The translations under genes were made by a program, and so were the position numbers. Under the pieces are notes generated by a model. That model worked only from the letters and a program-made list of their open reading frames with translations, searched no databases and was not told the origin of the DNA. DNA of 64,000 bases from Agromyces badenianii (lineage in GTDB: Bacteria > Actinomycetota > Actinomycetes > Actinomycetales > Microbacteriaceae), in contig NZ_CP028913.1 of the NCBI RefSeq assembly GCF_003070885.1, positions 1,302,001 to 1,366,000 on the forward strand, given 5' to 3'. Within the stretch, counting starts at the first letter, position 1. Every line of letters begins with the position of its first letter. Positions 44,254 to 54,217 of the stretch are shown piece after piece.

Positions 44254-47200
44254 GTGGCCGCCGATTCCTTCGCCCATCTGCATGTGCACAGCGAGTACTC
44301 GATGCTCGACGGTGCAGCCCGGGTGGGGGAACTCATCCAGGCGGCGAAGAGCGAGGGCATGCCCGCCGTTGCGATCACCGACCACGGCAACGTGTTCGGT
44401 GCGTACGACTTCTGGAAGCAGGCGACCGACGCCGGCATCAAGCCGATCATCGGCACCGAGGCCTACATCACTCCCGGCACGGCCCGCGGCGACAAGACGC
44501 GGGTGCGCTGGGGCAACGGCGGCGGAGACGACGTCTCGGGCTCGGGCGCCTACACCCACATGACGCTGCTCTCCGAGACGACCGAGGGCATGCACAACCT
44601 GTTCCGCCTCTCGAGCCGCGCCTCGATCGAGGGCTACTACTTCAAGCCGCGCATGGACCGCGAGCTGCTGTCGATGTACTCGAAGGGACTCATCGCGACG
44701 ACGGGCTGCCCGTCGGGCGAAGTGCAGACCCGCCTCCGGCTCGGACAGTACGACGAAGCGGTGAAGGCGGCATCCGACTTCCGCGACATCTTCGGCAAGG
44801 AGAATTACTTCGCCGAGATCATGGACCACGGCCTCGGCATCGAGCGCCGCATCATGGAGGACCTGCATCGGCTCGCGAAAGATCTGGGCCTCCCGCTCGT
44901 GGCCACGAACGACCTGCACTACACGCACGCCGCCGACGCCAAGAGCCACGCGGCCCTGCTCTGCGTGCAGTCGGGCTCGACGCTCGACGACCCCAACCGC
45001 TTCAAGTTCGACGCCGACGAGTTCTACCTGAAGACCGCGGCAGAGATGCGGCACGTCTTCCGCGACTACCCCGAGGCCTGCGACAACACGCTGCTGATCG
45101 CCGAGCGCGCAGACGTGCAGTTCAACACGAACGCCAACTACATGCCGCGCTTCCCGGTGCCCGAGGGTGAGAGCGAAGACACCTGGTTCGTCAAAGAGGT
45201 CGACCGCGGTCTCGAGGTGCGCTACCCGAACGGCATCCCGGCCGACGTGCGCAAGCAGGCCGACTACGAGGTCGGCGTCATCCTGCAGATGGGCTTCCCC
45301 GGCTACTTCCTCGTGGTCGCCGACTTCATCAACTGGTCGAAGAACAACGGCATCCGGGTCGGTCCGGGGCGTGGTTCCGGTGCCGGTTCGATGGCGGCCT
45401 ACGCCATGCGCATCACCGACCTCGACCCGCTGCAGCACGGCCTCATCTTCGAGCGGTTCCTGAACCCCGACCGCGTCTCGATGCCCGACTTCGACGTCGA
45501 CTTCGACGAGCGTCGACGCGGCGAGGTCATCAGGTACGTGACCGAGAAGTACGGCGACGAGCGCGTCGCGCAGATCGTCACGTACGGCACGATCAAGGCC
45601 AAGCAGGCGCTCAAGGACTCGGGCCGCGTGCTCGGCTTCCCATTCTCGATGGGCGAGAAGCTCACGAAGGCGATGCCGCCCGCGGTCATGGGCAAGGACA
45701 TCCCGCTCACCGGCATCTTCGACACGAAGCACCCGCGGTACAAAGAGGCCTCTGACATCCGGGCCATCGTCGAGACCGATCCCGAGGCGAAGACCGTCTT
45801 CGAGACGGCGCTCGGGCTCGAGAACCTGAAGCGCCAGTGGGGCGTGCACGCTGCCGGCGTGATCATGTCGAGTGATCCGCTCGTCGACATCATCCCGATC
45901 ATGAAGCGCGAGCAAGACGGTCAGATCGTCACGCAGTTCGACTACCCGGCGTGCGAGTCGCTCGGTCTCATCAAGATGGACTTCCTGGGGCTGCGCAACC
46001 TCACCATCATCGACGACGCCCTCGACAACATCGAGGCCAACCGTGGCCACCGTCCAGTGCTCGAGGACCTCGCGCTCGACGACCAGGGCGCCTACGACCT
46101 GCTCGCGAGAGGCGACACCCTCGGCGTCTTCCAGCTCGACGGCGGGCCGATGCGATCACTGCTGCGCCAGATGAAGCCCGACAACTTCGAAGACATCTCG
46201 GCCGTCATCGCGCTGTACCGACCGGGGCCGATGGGCGCGAATTCCCACATCAACTACGCGCTGCGCAAGAACGGCCTGCAGGAGATCACCCCGATCCACC
46301 CCGAGTTCGCGGAGTCGCTCCGGGAGATCCTCGACACGAGCTACGGCCTGATCATCTATCAGGAGCAGGTCATGGCGATCGCACAGAAGGTCGCCGGGTT
46401 CTCGCTCGGCCAAGCCGACATCCTGCGCCGCGCGATGGGCAAGAAGAAGAAGTCCGAGCTCGACAAGCAGTACGAGGGCTTCTCAGGAGGCATGAAGGCC
46501 AACGGCTACTCGGATGCCGCGATCCAGAAGCTGTGGGAGATCCTGCTCCCGTTCTCGGACTACGCGTTCAACAAGGCGCACTCGGCCGCCTACGGCGTGC
46601 TGAGCTACTGGACTGCGTATCTGAAGGCGCACTACCCGGCCGAGTACATGGCTGCGCTGCTCACGAGTGTCGGCGACGCGCGTGACAAGCTCGCGCTCTA
46701 CCTCAACGAGTGCCGGCGCATGGGCATCAAGGTGCTGCCGCCCGACGTGAACGAATCGATCGGCTACTTCGCCGCCGTCGGCGAAGACATACGGTTCGGA
46801 CTCGGCGCGGTCCGCAACGTCGGGTTCAACGTGGTCGACGCGATCCGCAGCGCACGCGAGACGAAGGGCCGGTTCGAGTCCTTCCACGACTTCCTGAAGA
46901 AGTCGCCGCTCTCGGTGGCGAACAAGCGCACGATCGAGTCCCTCGTGAAGGCGGGCGCGTTCGACTCGCTCGGACACACGCGTCGCTCGCTCGTCGAGAT
47001 CCACGAGGGCGCGGTCGAATCGATCGTGAAGGAGAAGCGGGCCGAGGAGGTCGGCGACTTCGGCTTCGACTTCGACAGCCTCTTCGACGACGACGAGCGG
47101 GATGCCGCGCCGTCGCCCGTGCCCGCGCGTCCGGAATGGCCGAAGAAGCAGAAGCTGGCCTTCGAGCGCGACATGCTGGGGCTCTACGTGTCAGACCACC

Positions 47201-47775
47201 CGCTTGCCGGACTCGAGGCCCCACTCGCGAAGCACGCGTCGACGACCATCACCGAGCTGATGACCTCGGATTCGACGCAGGATGCCGACACCGTCACGGT
47301 CGCGGGTCTCGTCACGAGCGTTCAGCACCGCATCGCGAAGGCCTCGGGCAACCAGTACGGCATGATCACGGTCGAGGACTTCTCGGGCGAGATCACGGTG
47401 ATGTTCATGGGCAAGGCCTACCAGGAGTTCGCGCCCGGCCTGCAGGCCGATTCGATCGTGGTCGTGCGTGGGCGGGTCAGCATGCGCGACGACGGCATGA
47501 ACCTGCATGCCTACAGCGTGTTCACGCCCGAAATCGGTCAGGACGAAGAGTCGGGCATCGTGAAGATCACGCTGCCCGACCAGCGGGCGACGCAGGAGAC
47601 GACCGAGGCGCTCCGAGACGTGCTCGTACGTCATCGCGGGGAGACCGAGGTTCGGATCACGCTGACGAAGGGCCGCGTCGGTCGCGTCTTCGAGGTCGGG
47701 CAGTACCCGGTCACGGTGACCGCCGACCTCTACGGGGAGCTGAAGAGCCTGCTCGGCCCGAACTGCCTCGTGTGA
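44254..47775 (+). CDS. dnaE: DNA polymerase III alpha subunit
   Basis: The protein has 1173 residues, the main replicative polymerase. The N-terminal PHP domain (FAHLHVHSEYSMLDGAARV, ITDHGNVFGAYDF) has proofreading potential in actinobacteria. The polymerase active site holds the Asp pair in MPDFDVDFDERRRGEVI, after GPGRGSGAGSMAAYAM. Fingers, the tandem helix-hairpin-helix region and a C-terminal OB fold (VTVAGLVTSVQHRIAKASGNQYGM) follow. GTG 44254 was chosen because AGGAG lies 4 bases before it; ATG 44242 lacks a ribosome site. A TAGACT at 44203-44208 is the probable minus-10. Confidence 0.97.
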   Translation: MAADSFAHLHVHSEYSMLDGAARVGELIQAAKSEGMPAVAITDHGNVFGAYDFWKQATDAGIKPIIGTEAYITPGTARGDKTRVRWGNGGGDDVSGSGAYTHMTLLSETTEGMHNLFRLSSRASIEGYYFKPRMDRELLSMYSKGLIATTGCPSGEVQTRLRLGQYDEAVKAASDFRDIFGKENYFAEIMDHGLGIERRIMEDLHRLAKDLGLPLVATNDLHYTHAADAKSHAALLCVQSGSTLDDPNRFKFDADEFYLKTAAEMRHVFRDYPEACDNTLLIAERADVQFNTNANYMPRFPVPEGESEDTWFVKEVDRGLEVRYPNGIPADVRKQADYEVGVILQMGFPGYFLVVADFINWSKNNGIRVGPGRGSGAGSMAAYAMRITDLDPLQHGLIFERFLNPDRVSMPDFDVDFDERRRGEVIRYVTEKYGDERVAQIVTYGTIKAKQALKDSGRVLGFPFSMGEKLTKAMPPAVMGKDIPLTGIFDTKHPRYKEASDIRAIVETDPEAKTVFETALGLENLKRQWGVHAAGVIMSSDPLVDIIPIMKREQDGQIVTQFDYPACESLGLIKMDFLGLRNLTIIDDALDNIEANRGHRPVLEDLALDDQGAYDLLARGDTLGVFQLDGGPMRSLLRQMKPDNFEDISAVIALYRPGPMGANSHINYALRKNGLQEITPIHPEFAESLREILDTSYGLIIYQEQVMAIAQKVAGFSLGQADILRRAMGKKKKSELDKQYEGFSGGMKANGYSDAAIQKLWEILLPFSDYAFNKAHSAAYGVLSYWTAYLKAHYPAEYMAALLTSVGDARDKLALYLNECRRMGIKVLPPDVNESIGYFAAVGEDIRFGLGAVRNVGFNVVDAIRSARETKGRFESFHDFLKKSPLSVANKRTIESLVKAGAFDSLGHTRRSLVEIHEGAVESIVKEKRAEEVGDFGFDFDSLFDDDERDAAPSPVPARPEWPKKQKLAFERDMLGLYVSDHPLAGLEAPLAKHASTTITELMTSDSTQDADTVTVAGLVTSVQHRIAKASGNQYGMITVEDFSGEITVMFMGKAYQEFAPGLQADSIVVVRGRVSMRDDGMNLHAYSVFTPEIGQDEESGIVKITLPDQRATQETTEALRDVLVRHRGETEVRITLTKGRVGRVFEVGQYPVTVTADLYGELKSLLGPNCLV

Positions 47776-47821
47776 CACGCACCCCGTAGGTGCAGTGACA
47801 CGTCGGTACTCTTGAGACATC

Positions 47822-49129
47822 ATGCTGCGCACCATCGATCTCCGTGGAACCCGACCGACTCAGGCCGGGCTGCTCGCCCTCGTGCCCCGGGCCGCAACCG
47901 ATGTTTCGGCCGCGCTCGACGCCGCGCGCGCGATCATCGACGAGGTTCGCCTCCACGGTGAGGCGGCCCTGCTCGACCAGGCCGAGAGATTCGACGGTGT
48001 GCGTCCGGCGGCCGTGCGCGTGCCCGCCGACGAACTCTCGGCGGCACTCGAAGGGCTGGCCCCTGAGGTGCGTTCCGCCGCGCTCGAGACCATCGAACGC
48101 GTGCGGGCGGCGAGCGAGGCCCAGGTGCCGAGCCCCCGGCTGACGAGGCTCGGTGCGGGCGCCGTCGTCGAGCAGCGCTGGCAGCCCGTCGCCCGCGTCG
48201 GCCTGTACGTGCCGGGCGGCAAGGCGGTGTACCCGTCGAGCGTGATCATGAACGTGGTGCCGGCGCAGGTCGCCGGAGTTCGCTCGATCGCGCTCGCCTC
48301 GCCCGCCCAGTCCGCCTTCGGCGGCCGCATCCACCCGACGATCGCCGGCATCGCGGCACTGCTCGGCATCACCGAGGTCTACGCCATGGGCGGCGCCGGT
48401 GCGATCGGCGCCTTCGCCCACGGCGTCGTGGGCATCGGTCTCGAACCCGTGCAACGCGTCACCGGCCCCGGCAACGTCTTCGTGGCCGCGGCGAAGCGGG
48501 TCGTGCAGGGTGTCACGGGCATCGACGCCGAGGCCGGCCCGACCGACATCCTCGTGATCGCCGACGACAGCGCCGACGCCGACTTCGTGGCGGCCGACCT
48601 CGTCAGCCAGGCCGAGCACGACGAGCTCGCGGCCGCCGTGCTGGTCACCGACTCGCCTGAACTGGCAGCGCGGGTCGCCGAACGCCTCGAGGCCCGCGTC
48701 AGCGCGACGAAGCACAGCGCACGGGTGCGCGAAGCGATCGACGGCGCGCAGTCGGCGCTCGTGCTCGTCGACGACCTCGAGCAGGCAGCCGATTTCGCGA
48801 ACGCCTTCGGCCCGGAGCACCTCGAGATCCAGGTGCGCGATGCCGAGGCAACGCTCGCCCGCATCGAGAACGCCGGAGCGATCTTCGTGGGGGCGTACTC
48901 ACCGGTGAGCCTCGGCGACTACGCGGCAGGCTCGAACCACGTGCTGCCGACCGGCGGTCAGGCGCGATACGCGTCGGGACTCTCAGCGGCGACATTCCTG
49001 CGACCGCAGCAGCTCGTGCGCTACGACGAGGCTGCGCTCCGCGAGGTGGCACCCGTCATCGCGGCGCTCTCGGCCGAGGAGGACCTGCCGGCACACGGCG
49101 AGGCGGTCACCGCGCGCTTCGGGGCGTGA
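47822..49129 (+). CDS. hisD: histidinol dehydrogenase
   Basis: The protein has 435 residues. It oxidises L-histidinol to histidine in two NAD-dependent steps using a zinc ion. Conserved regions are RVGLYVPGGKAVYPSSVIMN, GPGNVFVAAAKRVVQG, AEAGPTDILVIADD, SQAEHDELA and FGPEHLEI. No other his gene lies next to it, so it is separate from the main histidine operon or begins one interrupted by nrdR. TACTCT (47807-47812) ends 9 bases before the ATG and may be its minus-10, giving a very short leader. Confidence 0.96.
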   Translation: MLRTIDLRGTRPTQAGLLALVPRAATDVSAALDAARAIIDEVRLHGEAALLDQAERFDGVRPAAVRVPADELSAALEGLAPEVRSAALETIERVRAASEAQVPSPRLTRLGAGAVVEQRWQPVARVGLYVPGGKAVYPSSVIMNVVPAQVAGVRSIALASPAQSAFGGRIHPTIAGIAALLGITEVYAMGGAGAIGAFAHGVVGIGLEPVQRVTGPGNVFVAAAKRVVQGVTGIDAEAGPTDILVIADDSADADFVAADLVSQAEHDELAAAVLVTDSPELAARVAERLEARVSATKHSARVREAIDGAQSALVLVDDLEQAADFANAFGPEHLEIQVRDAEATLARIENAGAIFVGAYSPVSLGDYAAGSNHVLPTGGQARYASGLSAATFLRPQQLVRYDEAALREVAPVIAALSAEEDLPAHGEAVTARFGA

Positions 49130-49204
49130 CCTGGGCAAGCCGTCGATCGCACGGCATGGCGTGGTCATCGCCCGCCCGACCACCGCCGCTAGGCTGGGAG
49201 CACC

Positions 49205-49678
49205 ATGTACTGTCCGTTCTGCCGCCACCCCGATTCCCGCGTCATCGACTCGCGCACGAGCGATGACGGGCTCTCGATCCGGCGTCGCCGTCAGTGCCCC
49301 GAGTGCGGGCGCCGTTTCTCGACGACCGAGACCGCGAGCCTCGCCGTGATCAAGCGCTCGGGCGTGATCGAGCCGTTCAGCCGTGAGAAGGTCGTGCTCG
49401 GCGTGAAGAAGGCCTGTCAGGGGCGTCCGGTGACGGACTCCGACCTGGCGGTGCTCGCGCAGAAGGTCGAGGAGACCATTCGCTCGACCGGCGCATCGCA
49501 GATCGAGGCGAACGACATCGGCCTCGCCATCCTGCCGCCGCTGCGCGAACTCGACGAGGTCGCCTTCCTGCGGTTCGCGAGCGTCTACCAGGCGTTCGAC
49601 TCGCTCGACGACTTCGAGTCGGCGATCGAGCAGCTCCGCGAGGAGCACGGCCGCCTGCCTGCGCGTCCCGTCGAGTGA
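49205..49678 (+). CDS. nrdR: transcriptional repressor NrdR
   Basis: The protein has 157 residues. The N-terminal zinc ribbon is [17 protein letters not shown]...[14 protein letters not shown] with four Cys. The ATP-cone follows ([24 protein letters not shown]). NrdR senses ATP/dATP and represses ribonucleotide reductase genes, none of which are in this window. Its setting near dnaE suits DNA precursor control. TAGGCT at 49190-49195 ends 9 bases before the ATG. Confidence 0.97.
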   Translation: MYCPFCRHPDSRVIDSRTSDDGLSIRRRRQCPECGRRFSTTETASLAVIKRSGVIEPFSREKVVLGVKKACQGRPVTDSDLAVLAQKVEETIRSTGASQIEANDIGLAILPPLRELDEVAFLRFASVYQAFDSLDDFESAIEQLREEHGRLPARPVE

Positions 49679-49720
49679 CGGCGGTTCGTGCGGTCTCCGC
49701 TCCGGTAACCTGAGGGCGCG

Positions 49721-50773
49721 ATGTATCGACTTCTCTTCTCCGCAGTCCTGTCCCACCTGGATCCCGAGGATGCCCACCACCTCGCCTTCCGGGTGATCCG
49801 AGCATTGCCGACCCTGGGCTTCGGCAAGCTCGTCGAGCGGTTCACCGCGCCCGACCCGTCGCTCGCCGTCGACGCCCTCGGACTCCGGTTCCCGTCGCCG
49901 TTCGGCGTCGCGGCGGGATTCGACAAAGACGGACTCGCGGTTCGCGGCCTCGGTCACCTGGGCTTCGGTCACGTCGAGGTGGGCACCCTCACGGCGATCG
50001 CCCAGCCGGGCAACCCGCGTCCGAGGCTCTTCCGCCTCGTCGGCGATCGCGCGCTCGTGAACCGCATGGGCTTCAACAACGGCGGGGCGGATGCCGCAGC
50101 GGGTCGTCTCTCGAGGCTGTCACGGCGCCGCGACCGGCCGGTGCTCGGCGTGAACATCGGCAAGAGTCGCGTCACCGCGGTTGACGACGCCGTCGCCGAC
50201 TACGAGCGGAGCGCCCGCGTGCTCGCCCCGTTCGCCGACTACCTGGTGGTCAACGTCAGTTCGCCGAACACGCCGGGCCTGCGGGGACTCCAGGAGATCG
50301 ACTCGCTCGCACCGCTGCTCGAGTCGGTGCGCGCCGCCGCTGGGAGCACGCCGCTGCTCGTCAAGATCGCACCCGACCTGGCCGACTCCGAGATCGTTCG
50401 CATCTGCGAGCTCGTCGAGCGCCTCGGACTCGACGGCATCATCGCCACGAACACGACGATCTCGCGCGAGGGCCTCCGCGCAGCGGCATCCGTCGTCGAA
50501 GCCATCGGGCCGGGCGGACTCTCGGGCGCGCCGCTCGCAGCCCGGTCGCTCGAGGTGCTGCAACTCATTCGCGCGAGGGTCGGCGCCGAGCTCTGCGTCG
50601 TCTCGGTCGGCGGCGTCGAGACGGCCGCCGACGTGCAAGACCGCCTCGACGCCGGCGCCACGCTCGTGCAGGGGTACTCGGCGTTCATCTACCGGGGACC
50701 GTTCTGGGCGCGCCAGGTCAACCGGGGCCTCGCGAGGTTCGCGCGCAGCCGACGCGCGGCCGTCGCCGCCTAG
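49721..50773 (+). CDS. pyrD: dihydroorotate dehydrogenase (quinone), class 2
   Basis: The protein has 350 residues. The N-terminal membrane-association helices (LLFSAVLSHLDPEDAHHLAFRVI) mark the quinone-linked class 2. FMN and substrate motifs are GVAAGFDKDGLAVRGL, NRMGFNNGGADAAA, VVNVSSPNTPGLRGLQ, LVKIAPDL and SVGGVETAADVQDRLDAGATLVQGYSAFIYRGP. It oxidises dihydroorotate to orotate in pyrimidine synthesis. TAACCT (49706-49711) ends 9 bases before the ATG. The gene converges with the App1-like gene. Confidence 0.97.
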   Translation: MYRLLFSAVLSHLDPEDAHHLAFRVIRALPTLGFGKLVERFTAPDPSLAVDALGLRFPSPFGVAAGFDKDGLAVRGLGHLGFGHVEVGTLTAIAQPGNPRPRLFRLVGDRALVNRMGFNNGGADAAAGRLSRLSRRRDRPVLGVNIGKSRVTAVDDAVADYERSARVLAPFADYLVVNVSSPNTPGLRGLQEIDSLAPLLESVRAAAGSTPLLVKIAPDLADSEIVRICELVERLGLDGIIATNTTISREGLRAAASVVEAIGPGGLSGAPLAARSLEVLQLIRARVGAELCVVSVGGVETAADVQDRLDAGATLVQGYSAFIYRGPFWARQVNRGLARFARSRRAAVAA

Positions 50774-50798
50774 CGGCCCGCTCGTCGCCCGTCGGCGA

Positions 50799-51857
50799 TC
50801 AGAGCAGGCCGACGTCGGCCAGCCGGTCGGCGATCGTCGACCCGTCGTTGGCCGACACCCACGGAACACCGGCGACATGCTGCTCGCCCTTCGCGCGACC
50901 GCCGGCGAGCACCGCCTCGCCCTTCGAGAGCCGACGAATGGCGACGGCGGCCACCTGGCCGGGGTGCTCGGCGGCGAAGCGCTCGTAGAGCTCTTCATCG
51001 TGTTGACCGTCGTCGCCGATCAGAAGCCAGCGCATCTCGGGGAACTCCTCGGCGAGCCGCCGGAGATTGTCTTCTTTGTGCTCACGGCCGCTGCGGAACC
51101 AGCGGTCGTGCGTCGGTCCCCAGTCGGTGAGCAGGAGCGGCCCCGCCGGGTAGAGGTTGCGCGAGAGGAATCGGGTGAGGGTCGGTGCGACGTTCCATGC
51201 CCCAGTCGAGAGGTAGATCACGGGGGAGCCGGGGTGCGCCCTGACCAGGCGCTCGAAGAGCACCGCCATGCCGGGCGTCGGGATGCGCGCGTGCTCGTCG
51301 AGCACGAAGGTGTTCCAGAAGGCGACCAGCGGGCGGGGGAGCGCAGTGACCATCACGGTGTCGTCGACATCGGAGATGATGCCGAAATCGACATCGGGAC
51401 CGACGATCCAGATCGGCGCCTCGACCGGCTCCGACCCTTCGGTGCGAAGCGTCACGCGGTGCCAACCCGGTTCGAGCGCGACCGGCACCTTCGTGTCGAC
51501 GACGCCGCCGCGGTCGGCGAGCACTTCGATGCGCTGGCCCGCGACCTCGATGATCACCGGCACGTCGCCGACGGGAACGCTCGTGAAGCTGCGCCAACCG
51601 CGGATGCCCTGCTCACCTCGGCGACGGCGGCGTTTCGACGGCTCGTCGGGGTCGACCGGGCGGCTCAGGAGCACCCTGCAGAGCACGCGCACCCACTCGG
51701 TCGATCCGTAGCCCGTATACGGCACGACGGTCGGCACGTGGCCTCGTCGTCTCGCCCAGCGTTCGCGGATGTCGTGGGCCCAGTCTTCGAGGCGCGCAGC
51801 ACGATGCCGGACCTGGCGCTCTCGTTGTCCGGCCGGAAGGGGGGAGCTCGCCGGCAT
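50799..51857 (-). CDS. App1-like phosphatidate phosphatase domain protein (DUF2183)
   Basis: The protein has 352 residues. The haloacid dehalogenase-type catalytic motif DVDDT is in GIISDVDDTVMVTALPRPLVAFWN. The later motifs fit DUF2183: PTPGMAVLFERLVRAHPGSPVIYLSTGAWN, LLTDWGPTHDRWFRSGREHKEDNLRRL and LLIGDDGQHDEELYERFA. The yeast member App1 dephosphorylates phosphatidate. The bacterial substrate is not known. A beta-rich N-terminal region of ~150 residues precedes the catalytic domain. The ATG at 51857 has a CAGACT 6 bases upstream. Confidence 0.88.
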   Translation of the reverse strand: MPASSPLPAGQRERQVRHRAARLEDWAHDIRERWARRRGHVPTVVPYTGYGSTEWVRVLCRVLLSRPVDPDEPSKRRRRRGEQGIRGWRSFTSVPVGDVPVIIEVAGQRIEVLADRGGVVDTKVPVALEPGWHRVTLRTEGSEPVEAPIWIVGPDVDFGIISDVDDTVMVTALPRPLVAFWNTFVLDEHARIPTPGMAVLFERLVRAHPGSPVIYLSTGAWNVAPTLTRFLSRNLYPAGPLLLTDWGPTHDRWFRSGREHKEDNLRRLAEEFPEMRWLLIGDDGQHDEELYERFAAEHPGQVAAVAIRRLSKGEAVLAGGRAKGEQHVAGVPWVSANDGSTIADRLADVGLL

Positions 51858-51966
51858 CCACTCAGTCTGTCATGCGCCGGTGTCGGGCCGTGAAACGAGG
51901 GGTGGACGAGTGGTCGGATGCTGCGTGCCGCGCCCGATAGAGTAGACGGGCAACTGAGGAGGTTCC

Positions 51967-52629
51967 GTGCCGAATGTCGACCTGATCCTGGGGGCCGATC
52001 CGAGCCGGAGACGCTCGATCCGTACCGAGCCCACGCAGCGCCGGAGCACGCAACGGCTCGACGCGCTGCTCGACGCCGCGGCGGAGATCGTCGACGAGTC
52101 CGGGTTCGAACGGCTGACCACCCAGATGGTCGCCGAACGCGCCGGCGCCTCCATCGGCACCGTCTATCGGTACTTCCCCGACCGGGTCGCCGTGCTGCAC
52201 GCCCTCCGCGAGCGTTCGGTGCGCCGCTACCGCGAGCGCGTCGCCGATGACATGGAGCGCGCCGAGCTCGACTCGTGGTGGCGCATCATCGACGTGGCAC
52301 TCGATGCCTGCGCGGCCATGTACCGCGACGAGCCCGGATTCAGCGTCGTGCACGCCGCCCGACGTGAGACGCCCGACGACGACATCGAGCCCGAGCTCGC
52401 CCACCGCCTGGCACGACTCATCGACGACGAGTTCGGCGCCGACCGCGATCAGGCCGAGCTCCGATTCCGGCTCGGCATCGCGATGGAGCTCGGCGATGCG
52501 CTCATCAGCCGGGCGTTCGAACGCGACGAAGCCGGAGACGACCGCTACCTCGCCGAGACGAAGCGACTCGTGCACGACTACCTCGCCGAGTTCCTCGGCG
52601 ACGCGCGCGCCACCAGCAACGCGGCCTGA
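51967..52629 (+). CDS. TetR-family transcriptional regulator
   Basis: The protein has 220 residues from GTG 51967 behind a strong GAGGAGG. The helix-turn-helix is at about 20-65 (RLDALLDAAAEIVDESGFERL, VAERAGASIGTVYRYFPDRVAVL). The ligand domain lacks recognisable specificity motifs. It lies 92 bases before the osmoprotectant ABC genes on the same strand and may control them, but no palindrome stands out in the gap. TAGAGT near 51938 is a possible minus-10. Confidence 0.88.
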   Translation: MPNVDLILGADPSRRRSIRTEPTQRRSTQRLDALLDAAAEIVDESGFERLTTQMVAERAGASIGTVYRYFPDRVAVLHALRERSVRRYRERVADDMERAELDSWWRIIDVALDACAAMYRDEPGFSVVHAARRETPDDDIEPELAHRLARLIDDEFGADRDQAELRFRLGIAMELGDALISRAFERDEAGDDRYLAETKRLVHDYLAEFLGDARATSNAA

Positions 52630-52721
52630 CGACGCGCCGAGTCGCACTCGTTGCCTCGAGGGGCGATTGGTGTTTGGCTTGAAGGCGGTTCGGCGAGTGC
52701 CGGGCGTGGGAATGAGGCAGC

Positions 52722-53534
52722 ATGATCGAGTTCCGTGGCGTCACGAAGCAGTTCCCCGACGGCACCGTCGCGGTCGCGGGTGTCGACATCGTCATTCCGC
52801 CGCGCAAGACGACGGTCTTCGTCGGGTCTTCGGGATCGGGCAAGACCACCCTCCTGCGCATGATCAACCGCATGGTCGACCCGAGCTCGGGCCAAGTGCT
52901 CATCGACGGCACGGATGTCGCGACCCTCGAACCCGTCGCGCTGCGTCGGGGCATCGGCTACGTGATGCAGAACTCCGGCCTGCTGCCGCACCGCAAGGTG
53001 ATCGACAACGTCGCGACGGTGCCGCTGCTGCGCGGCGAGAAGAAGCGCCAGGCGCACGCGCACGCGCTCGAACTGCTCGACACCGTCGGTCTCGACCGGT
53101 CGCTGGCCGACAAGTACCCCAGCCAGCTCTCCGGCGGGCAGCAGCAGCGGGTCGGCGTCGCACGCGGGCTCGCCGTCGACCCGAACATCCTGCTCATGGA
53201 CGAGCCGTTCGGCGCGGTCGACCCGATCGTGCGCGCGGAGCTGCAGCAGGAGCTGCTGCGTCTCCAAGGCGAACTCGGCAAGACCGTCGTCTTCGTCACG
53301 CATGACATCGACGAGGCGTTCCTGCTCGGCGATCAGGTCGTGATCATGCAGCAGGGCGGCCAGATCTCGCAAGCGGCGTCGCCGGCCGAGATCCTCGCGA
53401 ACCCTGCCGACGAGTTCGTCGCGGACTTCGTCGGGGTCGATCGCGGCAAACGGGCACTGCACGTGACGGAGGTCGACGGCCGGCGGCTCGTGGTCGATGC
53501 ATCCGGCCGTCCGGCGGGAGTGCTCGCCTCGTGA
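52722..53534 (+). CDS. osmoprotectant ABC transporter ATP-binding protein (OpuCA/ProV-like)
   Basis: The protein has 270 residues. Walker A is GSSGSGKTTLLRM, the ABC signature is QLSGGQQQRVGVARG, Walker B is ILLMDEPFGAVDP, and the H-loop is VTHDIDEAF. It powers import of glycine betaine or related solutes with the two permeases that follow. OpuCA proteins often end in tandem CBS domains that sense ionic strength; here only ~40 residues follow the ATPase core, so the CBS pair is absent. It overlaps the next gene by four bases (GTGA). Confidence 0.93.
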   Translation: MIEFRGVTKQFPDGTVAVAGVDIVIPPRKTTVFVGSSGSGKTTLLRMINRMVDPSSGQVLIDGTDVATLEPVALRRGIGYVMQNSGLLPHRKVIDNVATVPLLRGEKKRQAHAHALELLDTVGLDRSLADKYPSQLSGGQQQRVGVARGLAVDPNILLMDEPFGAVDPIVRAELQQELLRLQGELGKTVVFVTHDIDEAFLLGDQVVIMQQGGQISQAASPAEILANPADEFVADFVGVDRGKRALHVTEVDGRRLVVDASGRPAGVLAS

Positions 53535-54217
53535 CGTGGCTCTGGTCGAATCTCGACCTGGTCGGCGAGCTGACACTGACGCATCTCGCGTTGTCGGTGC
53601 CCGCGATCATACTGAGCTTCGTGGTCTCTGTGCCGATCGGCTGGCTCGCCCACCGCTACCGGTGGTCGCGAGGGGTGCTGCTCGCGCTCTGCGGCCTGCT
53701 CTACGCGATCCCCTCGCTCGCGCTGCTGATCGCCCTCCCGATCGTCACCGGCCAGCGCGCCACGTCTCCGATCAACCTCGTCGTCGCCCTCACCCTGTAC
53801 GGAATAGCGGTGATCGTGCGCACCGCCGCTGATGCGTTCGATGCCGTCGAACCCGACGTGCGGCAGTCTGCGACCTCACTCGGCTACTCGTCGGCCGGCC
53901 GCTTCTGGGGTGTCGAGCTGCCGCTCGCGGGCCCGGTGCTGCTCTCGGGGCTTCGAGTCGTGATCGTCAGCACGGTGAGCCTCGCGACGATCGGCGCGGT
54001 GGTCGGGGTGCAGAGCCTCGGCAGTCTCTTCACCGACGGATTGCAGCGCGACATCTACGCCGAGATCGTCACCGGCATCGTCGCGACGATGCTGCTCGCG
54101 ATCGGCCTCGACTGGGCGGCCGTGGCGCTCGGCCGCCTGCTGATGCCGTGGTCGCGCCCGAACGGGTCGGCGCGGCGAATGGCGCTCGCCCGGGTAGAAC
54201 GGGTGGATGCCGCATGA
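53531..54217 (+). CDS. osmoprotectant ABC transporter permease (OpuCB/ProW-like), first
   Basis: This is a permease of 228 residues with about six membrane helices. The permease loop that meets the ATPase is seen as AADAFDAVEPDVRQSATSLGYSSAGRFWGVELPLAGPVLL. GTG 53531 overlaps the ATPase stop, and the end overlaps the second permease by four bases. Two separate permeases as here are typical of the OpuB/OpuC type, whereas ProU has one. Confidence 0.92.
   Translation: MTWLWSNLDLVGELTLTHLALSVPAIILSFVVSVPIGWLAHRYRWSRGVLLALCGLLYAIPSLALLIALPIVTGQRATSPINLVVALTLYGIAVIVRTAADAFDAVEPDVRQSATSLGYSSAGRFWGVELPLAGPVLLSGLRVVIVSTVSLATIGAVVGVQSLGSLFTDGLQRDIYAEIVTGIVATMLLAIGLDWAAVALGRLLMPWSRPNGSARRMALARVERVDAA

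Noticed and set aside
47776..47821. Terminator between dnaE and hisD (GCACC/GGTGC)
   Set aside because: The stem is only five base pairs, with no T-run.
47822..49678. hisD-nrdR as a new functional unit
   Set aside because: The two genes have separate minus-10-like elements and known unrelated roles; adjacency is probably incidental.
52630..52721. TetR operator before the osmoprotectant transporter genes
   Set aside because: No inverted repeat with arms of five bases or more and a plausible spacer was convincing.
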